This document shows, one piece after another, positions 1-4,756 of a stretch of 5,561 bases of DNA. The notes beneath the pieces were generated by a model. That model was given only the letters and a program-made list of their open reading frames with translations, ran no database searches and was not told the DNA's origin. Made by a program: the position numbers and the translations under genes. The first letter of the stretch is position 1. Each line of letters starts with the position of its first letter. Source of the DNA: Treponema sp. UBA4326 (GTDB taxonomy: Bacteria; Spirochaetota; Spirochaetia; Treponematales; Treponemataceae); contig DGTW01000200.1 in NCBI GenBank assembly GCA_002393835.1, forward strand, positions 1 through 5,561. The letters are read 5' to 3'.

Positions 1-49
1 TTCCCGTAAGCCGTTTTACTCTCTCGCGCCATTTTTACTGCAAATGCAA

Positions 50-91
50 TATAATGCGTTTGCCCTGAGTTATAATGCGTTTACCCTGATT
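50..91. repeat. Two-copy 21-bp tandem repeat in the leader of the acyl-CoA synthetase gene
   Basis: Copies lie at 50-70 and 71-91 and match at 19 of 21 positions. Both begin TATAATGCGTTT and continue with a CCTGA core. The differences are G/A at unit position 13 and G/T at unit position 20. The same TATAATG start recurs once more at 131-137, where it forms the likely -10 box of the downstream gene. Both tandem copies lie upstream of that promoter, so they could be a repeated regulator site or a simple duplication of promoter-like DNA. Neither copy has a good -35 box at normal spacing, so I do not call them promoters. Confidence 0.75.
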
Positions 92-108
92 TTTTTTCTC
101 ATATCACT

Positions 109-143
109 TTTTTCATGCAACCTTTTGTGATATAATGTGTCAA
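109..143 (+). promoter_or_regulatory. Extended -10 promoter for the acyl-CoA synthetase gene
   Basis: The sequence TGATATAAT at 128-136 is a perfect extended -10 element (TG, one base, then TATAAT at 131-136). The region at the -35 position (about 108-114) is only a T-run, which is typical of promoters that lean on the extended -10. The predicted transcription start is near 143, giving an untranslated leader of roughly 45 nt. This is a sequence-pattern call only. Confidence 0.6.
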
Positions 144-173
144 ATATACTGCTAGCACATATTTCTTCTTTCA

Positions 174-178
174 TGGAG
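174..178 (+). promoter_or_regulatory. Ribosome binding site of the acyl-CoA synthetase gene
   Basis: TGGAG at 174-178 lies 10 nt before the ATG at 189, slightly longer than the usual 5-9 nt spacing but acceptable. It supports the ATG at 189 as the true start. No competing upstream in-frame start with a better site was seen. Confidence 0.6.
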
Positions 179-188
179 TTTTTCCAAA

Positions 189-1862
189 ATGAATTTTTAT
201 TCAGATTATGTAGAAAACGGAACAGTTTATACCAATTACGAAGACTTAAAAAAGAATTTCAAAATCAAAGTTCCTGAAAATTTCAATTTTTCTTACGACA
301 TCATCGACCGCTACGAAGAAAAAGAGCCAACAAAGCGTGCCCTTGTCTGGTGCGATGACTCAGGAGATGAACGGATTTTCACTTTTGCCGACATTGCCCG
401 AGAGTCCAGAAGAACGGCAAATTACCTTGTCTCAAAAGGAATCAAAAAAGGCGATGCCGTCATGCTCATTTTGCGCCGCCGCTATGAATTCTGGTTCTTT
501 ATCACGGCTTTGCATCGAATCGGAGCCATTGCCGTTCCTGCGACCAACCAGCTTTTGCAGAAGGATTTGGAATACCGCACAAATGCGGCCCAAATCAAGA
601 TGATTGTCTCTTATGACGACACCATTCAGGAAGAAATCGAAAAGGCACTTCCAGCTTCCCCAAGCGTAAAAACCCTTGTCACAGTTCAGAGTGATCGCCC
701 GGGCTGGATTTCATACTCTAAGGAAATTTCTTCATTCGGAACAGATTTTCCTCGTCCTCAGGGAGAGCTTGCCACCCACAACGAAGATGTCATGCTCCTC
801 TACTTTACCTCTGGAACTTCAGGCTACCCTAAAATGGTTCAGCATAATTTTGCCTATCCGCTCGGTCACATTGTAACCGCCAAATACTGGCAGAATGTAA
901 TCGATGACGACCTCCACCTGACAGTTGCAGAGACAGGCTGGGCAAAATCAGTCTGGGGAAAGCTCTACGGTCAGTGGATTTGCGGTTCGGCAGTCTTTGC
1001 CTATGACATGGTTCAGTTTAAGCCTGGCGTACTGCTCAAAAAAATCGAAGAATACAAAGTCACGACTTTCTGCGCTCCTCCGACAGTCTACAACTATCTG
1101 GTTCGAGCTGACACTAAAAAATACGATTTGTCTTCACTCAAATACCTGGTAACAGCAGGCGAAGCCTTGAATCCGGAAGTCTACAATAAGGTTTACGAGG
1201 CCACAGGACTCAAAATGTTCGAAGCCTACGGTCAAACCGAAGCCACAGTCATGGTCGGAAACTTCCCTGGCATGGAACCAAAGCCCGGCTCAATGGGAAA
1301 ACCAGCTCCAGGTTACGATGTCTCTGTAGTCCGCCCGGACGGCACAAAATGCGCTCCTAAAGAACCAGGCGTTATCGTAGTCAATTTGGAAAATGGCCAC
1401 CCCTTTGGTCTTTTCACAGGCTACTACCACGACGAAGAAAAAACAAAATCGGTCTTCAGCGGCAATAAATACCTCACAGGCGACACGGCCTACTACGATG
1501 AAGACGGCTACATCTGGTTCATCGGCCGCAACGACGATGTAATCAAAAGCTCAGGCTACCGGGTCTCCCCCTTCGAAATCGAAAGCATCTTGCAGCAGCA
1601 CCCGGCCGTCCTTGAATGTGCCGTAACTGGAGTTCCTGACCCACGCCGAGGTCAGGCAATCAAGGCCACAATCGTACTCACAAAACTCTACGAGGCAAGC
1701 GAACAGCTGAGAATCTCAATCCTCGACTGGATGAAAGAAAAAACCGCTACTTACAAGCATCCGAGAATCATAGAATTCGTAACCTCCCTTCCGAAAACCA
1801 TATCAGGAAAAATCCGAAGGGTAGAAATTAGGGAAAACGACGATAAGAAAACGGAAAGTTGA
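189..1862 (+). CDS. Acyl-CoA synthetase (AMP-forming), medium-chain/ACSM type
   Basis: This 557-residue protein is a complete ANL-superfamily adenylate-forming enzyme. The family makes an acyl-AMP from a carboxylic acid and ATP, then transfers the acyl group to CoA in the cytoplasm. Visible motifs in order: the ATP-binding loop YFTSGTSGYPKM (205-216), ETGWAKSVWGK (248-258) typical of the ACSM/MacsMa branch, EAYGQTE (345-351), TGD (430-432), the hinge region GRNDDVIKSSGYR (446-458) and the C-terminal PKTISGKIRR (535-544) with the catalytic lysine at 541. Length is normal for medium-chain ligases (about 550) and shorter than acetyl-CoA synthetase (about 650). In Salmonella acetyl-CoA synthetase a tryptophan (W414) closes the acyl pocket. 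The aligned residue here is Gly348, so a substrate larger than acetate is likely, such as a branched, medium-chain or aryl acid. The exact substrate cannot be read from the sequence. The gene appears monocistronic and converges with the next gene. Its last codons fall inside a short tandem repeat. Confidence 0.92.
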   Translation: MNFYSDYVENGTVYTNYEDLKKNFKIKVPENFNFSYDIIDRYEEKEPTKRALVWCDDSGDERIFTFADIARESRRTANYLVSKGIKKGDAVMLILRRRYEFWFFITALHRIGAIAVPATNQLLQKDLEYRTNAAQIKMIVSYDDTIQEEIEKALPASPSVKTLVTVQSDRPGWISYSKEISSFGTDFPRPQGELATHNEDVMLLYFTSGTSGYPKMVQHNFAYPLGHIVTAKYWQNVIDDDLHLTVAETGWAKSVWGKLYGQWICGSAVFAYDMVQFKPGVLLKKIEEYKVTTFCAPPTVYNYLVRADTKKYDLSSLKYLVTAGEALNPEVYNKVYEATGLKMFEAYGQTEATVMVGNFPGMEPKPGSMGKPAPGYDVSVVRPDGTKCAPKEPGVIVVNLENGHPFGLFTGYYHDEEKTKSVFSGNKYLTGDTAYYDEDGYIWFIGRNDDVIKSSGYRVSPFEIESILQQHPAVLECAVTGVPDPRRGQAIKATIVLTKLYEASEQLRISILDWMKEKTATYKHPRIIEFVTSLPKTISGKIRRVEIRENDDKKTES

Positions 1863-1880
1863 AAACGGAAAGTTGAAAAC
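1847..1880. repeat. 14-bp tandem repeat (2.4 copies) spanning the synthetase stop codon
   Basis: The unit GAAAACGGAAAGTT occurs perfectly at 1847-1860 and 1861-1874, followed by a partial GAAAAC at 1875-1880. The TGA stop (1860-1862) straddles the junction of the two full copies. The first copy encodes the last few residues (KTES) of the acyl-CoA synthetase and the second is non-coding. Since the unit is not a multiple of three, gain or loss of a copy would not alter the protein as long as the first copy stays in place. Confidence 0.85.
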
Positions 1881-1915
1881 TGATGTCCTGCACGGAGGCA
1901 GGGTAGATGAAAGGA

Positions 1916-2025
1916 GAGAAAATTCTGTTTGCCGAAGGTAGGGAGCGTTAAGAAAACTTGCGATGCAAGTTTTTAGCGATTCTCCGAAGAAGCTGTGCTT
2001 CTGAGGCGGGGAACAGAATTTTCTC
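1916..2025. repeat. Structured element of about 110 nt closed by a perfect 14-bp inverted repeat
   Basis: The arms GAGAAAATTCTGTT (1916-1929) and AACAGAATTTTCTC (2012-2025) are perfect reverse complements. A T-G pair (1930/2011) and a GCC/GGC pairing (1931-1933 with 2005-2007) extend the stem. Two further hairpins lie inside. One is built on AAAACTTGC-GAT-GCAAGTTTT (1953-1973), extended by outer pairing of 1942-1950 with 1974-1985. The other is AGAAGC-TGT-GCTTCT (1988-2002). Together they form a three-way-junction-like fold. It lies between convergent genes and contains no credible gene. It may be a termination region, a dispersed REP/MITE-like repeat, or both. No clear target-site duplication flanks it, and copies elsewhere cannot be tested from this window. 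Confidence 0.7.
1951..1975. terminator. Possible bidirectional terminator hairpin between convergent genes
   Basis: A 9-bp stem (AAAACTTGC, 1953-1961, with GCAAGTTTT, 1965-1973) and a three-base loop is followed by T-rich sequence on both strands: GTTTTT on the plus strand and GTTTTCTT on the minus strand. This arrangement suits termination of the acyl-CoA synthetase transcript, and back-up termination of the RACo-like transcript from the other side. It sits inside the larger 1916-2025 fold, so the outer structure might compete with it. Confidence 0.45.
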
Positions 2026-2027
2026 GT

Positions 2028-2063
2028 AGGAACAAAAAATACACGGATGTATTTTTTGTTCCT
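2028..2063. terminator. Perfect 16-bp hairpin overlapping the RACo-like stop codon
   Basis: AGGAACAAAAAATACA (2028-2043) and TGTATTTTTTGTTCCT (2048-2063) are exact reverse complements around a CGGA loop (2044-2047). On the minus strand the right arm begins with the TAG stop codon region of the RACo-like gene (2062-2064), so the hairpin forms immediately at the end of that message. The stem is AT-rich and its T6 tract lies inside the arm rather than after it, so it departs from a textbook terminator. It could stop transcription in both directions or protect the transcript 3' end. Confidence 0.6.
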
Positions 2064-3501
2064 AAAAATTCATGCCGTTTAAGAAGCGTTCCTGGAATTC
2101 TGGAATGCCCGCAAGGTTAATCTGAATGGATTTTTTTGCCAAAGCCCGGGCTTTTTCTCGCAGCACATTCGAAAATAGAAGAGCGCTTGCCCCGGAAAGG
2201 GCGGCGTTACCCAGCTGAATCGTGCGTTTTTCAAGCTCTGCCGGAAGCAAGCCGATTGTAGTGGCTTCTTCGAGATTAATTTTTGAACCAAAACCACCCG
2301 CAATACAGAAAACAGGCGTTTCTTCAGTATGCTCAAGCAAAAATTCAAGGCCTGTTCGCACGGCTGATTTTGCCAGCTGCAAGTTTCGTATATCCTGCTG
2401 GGAAAGGTAAACGGCCGGAGTAAGCTCAATACAGGCAGTTCCGTCTCCCAGCTTTGATTTTTCACGGATGATGACCCCATTTTTGTCGATGTACTTGTTC
2501 TTCAGCATGACGGCCGCCGCACTGATCAGGCCAGTTCCGCACAAGCCCCTTGGATTTTTGTCGCCGATAGTGTGACACTTTAGCCTGTCGTGGATATAAG
2601 TGATTTTGTCTATAGCCCCTTCCGTCGAAGGCATACCGCAACTGATGTTGGCTCCCTCAAAAGCCGGGCCGGAAGCCGCCGAAGTACAGAGAATCCGCCC
2701 GGTCTTTCCCTCCGTATCAGGAACAAAAAGACAAAGCTCGCTGTTCGTGCCTATATCAGCAAGCAAAAGAGGTGCCTTTACCTTTGACTCCCAGGGACGC
2801 AGGGTTGAGGCATCGTTTTTTGAGCCGGGAATTGGGAAACCTGCCGCTATCATGGAACAAACAGCATCAGCTCCGATAAAAGCCCCGATGCAGGGAGGAA
2901 TGTAAACTTCAGTGTCTTCAAGGATTGGACTTGTCTCAAATACTTTTAAAAGTTCCGGCGTAGGTTTGTCCAATGAAGTGCAATATGAATAAACCTGCCC
3001 TTTTCTGATTTTCCCCCATGTCGTAGAAGTGTCAAAAAGTGAAGCCGGTGTAAATGGAGCCGCCGCCATGTTGTTCACTGATGTAGAGCAAACAAAACTG
3101 AGCATGGTGGTGTTTCCTGTGATTACGATTGACTTGACCTTTGGCTGAAAGCCCCGGGGAAGGCGGGACGCAGACTCAATGAGGGCCTTGGAAAACATTT
3201 TTTCCAGCTGGCCTATAATGCAATAATGAAGGGCAGAAGGACCGCTTTCCACCACGGCAGAAGAACCTGTTAGCGGAGGACGGACGGCAAAAGCAATGCG
3301 TCGGATTATGTCATAGCCGTAGCGAACCTGATTGTTCTTTTCAGCGACTGTCACAAGGTGTTTTCGATGGAGGAGAGACCATACGCTCACCGCAATGGTC
3401 GTGGTACCAACATCTACGGCAATTCCAAGCTCCGCCGGAGAAAGCACTTCTTCTAACTGCTCGGGAATTTTTGGCATCTCACCTTCTGTAACAATCTGCA
3501 T
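2062..3501 (-). CDS. RACo-like ASKHA-domain ATPase (DUF4445 family) lacking the ferredoxin domain
   Basis: The 479-residue protein matches the reductive activator of corrinoid proteins (RACo) family. These cytoplasmic ATPases of the acetate/sugar kinase-Hsc70-actin fold drive reduction of inactive Co(II) corrinoid proteins such as B12-dependent methyltransferases. Visible motifs are DVGTTT (30-35, phosphate 1), YGYDIIRRI (61-69), ITGNTTM (127-133), DIGTNSE (249-255, phosphate 2), SAASGPAFEGA (274-284), GLCGTGLISA (319-328), DIRNLQLAKSAVRTG (370-384) and AGGFG (401-405). Characterised RACo proteins are about 630 residues, with an N-terminal 2Fe-2S ferredoxin domain. Here the ASKHA-type core starts about 25 residues in and there is no clustered-cysteine motif. 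The reductant must therefore come from another protein, or the protein has a different job. The start ATG at 3501 has AGGA 7 nt upstream. No corrinoid protein or methyltransferase is visible nearby, so the target (possibly methionine synthase) is inferred only. Confidence 0.85.
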   Translation of the reverse strand: MQIVTEGEMPKIPEQLEEVLSPAELGIAVDVGTTTIAVSVWSLLHRKHLVTVAEKNNQVRYGYDIIRRIAFAVRPPLTGSSAVVESGPSALHYCIIGQLEKMFSKALIESASRLPRGFQPKVKSIVITGNTTMLSFVCSTSVNNMAAAPFTPASLFDTSTTWGKIRKGQVYSYCTSLDKPTPELLKVFETSPILEDTEVYIPPCIGAFIGADAVCSMIAAGFPIPGSKNDASTLRPWESKVKAPLLLADIGTNSELCLFVPDTEGKTGRILCTSAASGPAFEGANISCGMPSTEGAIDKITYIHDRLKCHTIGDKNPRGLCGTGLISAAAVMLKNKYIDKNGVIIREKSKLGDGTACIELTPAVYLSQQDIRNLQLAKSAVRTGLEFLLEHTEETPVFCIAGGFGSKINLEEATTIGLLPAELEKRTIQLGNAALSGASALLFSNVLREKARALAKKSIQINLAGIPEFQERFLNGMNF

Positions 3502-3508
3502 ATTCCAA

Positions 3509-3512
3509 TCCT
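3509..3512 (-). promoter_or_regulatory. Ribosome binding site of the RACo-like gene
   Basis: AGGA on the minus strand (3512 to 3509) lies 7 nt before the ATG at 3501. This favours that start over the internal in-frame ATG eight codons later (MPKIPEQ), which would shorten the already abbreviated N-terminus. Confidence 0.65.
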
Positions 3513-3531
3513 AAAGTAATCGTATTTAAAT

Positions 3532-3560
3532 AGGATACAACAGAAAGTGTGAATTTTCAA
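3532..3560 (-). promoter_or_regulatory. Sigma70-type promoter for the RACo-like gene
   Basis: Reading the minus strand, TTGAAA (3560-3555) is followed after exactly 17 nt by TATCCT (3537-3532). The -35 box matches 5 of 6 consensus bases and the -10 box 4 of 6. The expected start of transcription is near 3525, leaving a short leader of about 24 nt with the AGGA site. The promoter lies wholly in the 66-bp gap after the beta-barrel gene, so the RACo-like gene can be expressed on its own. A perfect 10-bp palindrome TATTTAAATA (3523-3532) overlaps the end of the -10 box and the start site and might be an operator. Confidence 0.55.
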
Positions 3561-3567
3561 CAATAAA

Positions 3568-4137
3568 TTACTTGTGTTTCGTAAGCTTGAGCGATACACA
3601 GAAAAGATTATCCCTTGAACCGCCACGAGGCATACTTTTCAGGCTGGCGGCAATAAGGGGAGCTATTGATGAGCCTAAGTGGCAGGAAAAATCATATCCA
3701 AGGGCAATTTTAAAACCATTTCCCCATTCAGTGCTCACCGTGTCGTCGTAGCTATCCAGTGTGATGAAGTCAGTTCTTCTTCCCAAAGCGTAATCCACGG
3801 AAACAAAAAGTCCCGCTACCTTAGGATAAACCCGAAAACCTGCGAGAAAAGCATAATCCATCAGGTAAATGTGATTGGAGCCCTTCCAGCGAAAATCAAA
3901 AACGCTGTCCCCGCCAAGAGAAAAAATCAGCATGTCATTGACTGGAATAAGAAAAAGCGCGTCCATTGCAAGGATTGTCTGGTTAGTGTCGCCCAGCTCC
4001 TTGTTTCTGTCTTTTGTTGCCGAGTCTCCGTAAAAAGTATAGCCCGAGCCAATTCCAAATTCAAAACCGGTCTTGGAAAATGCGGGCAAAGCGGCAAAAA
4101 GGAATATCAGCGGAAAAACAAAAAATCTTTTCTTCAT
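3568..4137 (-). CDS. Predicted small outer-membrane beta-barrel protein, unknown function
   Basis: I do not recognise the family of this 189-residue protein. It starts with a clear signal peptide: MKKR, a hydrophobic run to about residue 20, and a likely cleavage near AFSK (19-22). The remainder is rich in alternating aromatic and small residues. It can be divided into about eight amphipathic strands, roughly at 25-37, 52-66, 69-86, 90-105, 110-124, 136-151, 157-170 and 177-188, as expected of an eight-stranded barrel. The loop 38-51 is charged (ATKDRNKELGD). Two cysteines (152, 180) could remain free or pair. The final residues LKLTKHK do not end in an aromatic residue. The gene begins 25 bp after the YigZ-like stop codon and is probably in the same operon. 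Its own Shine-Dalgarno is weak (AAGG about 14 nt upstream), so translation may depend on the upstream gene. A small lineage-specific spirochaete surface or porin-like protein is the best guess. Confidence 0.7.
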   Translation of the reverse strand: MKKRFFVFPLIFLFAALPAFSKTGFEFGIGSGYTFYGDSATKDRNKELGDTNQTILAMDALFLIPVNDMLIFSLGGDSVFDFRWKGSNHIYLMDYAFLAGFRVYPKVAGLFVSVDYALGRRTDFITLDSYDDTVSTEWGNGFKIALGYDFSCHLGSSIAPLIAASLKSMPRGGSRDNLFCVSLKLTKHK

Positions 4138-4162
4138 AATGAAATTATCGGCCTTTTTTCAG

Positions 4163-4756
4163 TCAGGAATTAGTCACTTCAACCTTACCGTTTGTTGAAT
4201 CAAAAATCTTCTGCTTAAACAAATCAAAATCACTTTGGGCGAGCTGTCCTTTTATAGAAACAGCCTCTCCGAATTCCTCGAAAAGCTCATAAAGAGTAAA
4301 TCCTTCGAAAATCTTCTTAACAATCTGATACTGCTGATAGTCACAGGAAAGGGCAAAAGATGATTTTTCCACCAGCTCCTCGAATTCAGCAAGGGCAAGG
4401 ACATTCTTGACTCCGCTGCCGTAAGCGTGAACAAGCCCCCCGGTCCCCAAAAGAGTTCCGCCAAACCAGCGTGTTACCGTCACCAGAAGATTCGTTGCTC
4501 CGCTTCCCTTTAAGACATCAAGCATGGGACGGCCTGCAGTTCCACCCGGCTCTCCGTCATCACTCATTCCCATAAGCTCGGCATTTTTTCCGCAAATAAA
4601 AGCATGGCAGACATGAGTGGCATCAGCATATTTTTGTTTCTGAGCCTTGATTTTCTCCCTGACTTCCGCCTGAGAGGAAATCAGGAACAATTCTGAGAGA
4701 AAACGAGAGCCTTTTATTATTTCTTCATAAGAAGCGTAATCTTTAGGAATTTTCAA
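4163..4756 (-). CDS. yigZ: YigZ/IMPACT-family protein (UPF0029 plus DUF1949 domains)
   Basis: The 197-residue protein aligns end to end with bacterial YigZ in my recollection of the family. It shows EEIIKGSRF (11-19), HVCHAFICG (48-56), the signature SDDGEPGGTAGRPML (65-79) and RWFGGTLLGTGGLVHAYG (96-113), followed by a C-terminal ferredoxin-like DUF1949 domain (about 130-195). It is cytoplasmic. The eukaryotic homologue IMPACT/Yih1 controls the Gcn2 kinase through GCN1. The bacterial role is not firmly settled, with nucleic-acid or translation-related functions proposed. The start is TTG at 4756, since an in-frame TAA lies two codons upstream and the next ATG would remove the conserved N-terminus. 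GAGG lies about 12 nt upstream inside the preceding gene. The 14-bp overlap with that gene suggests translational coupling. Confidence 0.9.
   Translation of the reverse strand: MKIPKDYASYEEIIKGSRFLSELFLISSQAEVREKIKAQKQKYADATHVCHAFICGKNAELMGMSDDGEPGGTAGRPMLDVLKGSGATNLLVTVTRWFGGTLLGTGGLVHAYGSGVKNVLALAEFEELVEKSSFALSCDYQQYQIVKKIFEGFTLYELFEEFGEAVSIKGQLAQSDFDLFKQKIFDSTNGKVEVTNS

Noticed and set aside
50..76. The two upstream TATAAT boxes as extra promoters
   Set aside because: Neither has an extended -10 TG or a recognisable -35 hexamer at 16-18 nt spacing.
337..1152. Short plus-strand frames of 66-88 codons inside the acyl-CoA synthetase gene
   Set aside because: They are out-of-frame shadows of a gene with complete family motifs, and their translations resemble no protein family.
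1912..2031. Target-site duplication of AGGA flanking the inverted-repeat element
   Set aside because: The right AGGA is not adjacent to the repeat end (two bases intervene), and a four-base match is expected by chance, so it is not evidence of transposition.
2079..2905. Open frames on both strands inside the RACo-like gene (up to 133 codons)
   Set aside because: The conserved ASKHA motifs lie in the long minus-strand frame throughout. The other frames have no motifs and atypical composition.
4136..4148. Small hairpin ATAAT-GAA-ATTAT covering the start of the beta-barrel gene as a translational switch
   Set aside because: A 5-bp stem made only of A-T pairs is too weak to support a regulatory claim.
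3679..4173. A 164-codon plus-strand frame opposite the beta-barrel gene
   Set aside because: Its translation is rich in K, S and C with no domain or signal peptide, whereas the opposite strand has a clear signal peptide and barrel-like strands. It also runs across the gap between two minus-strand genes.
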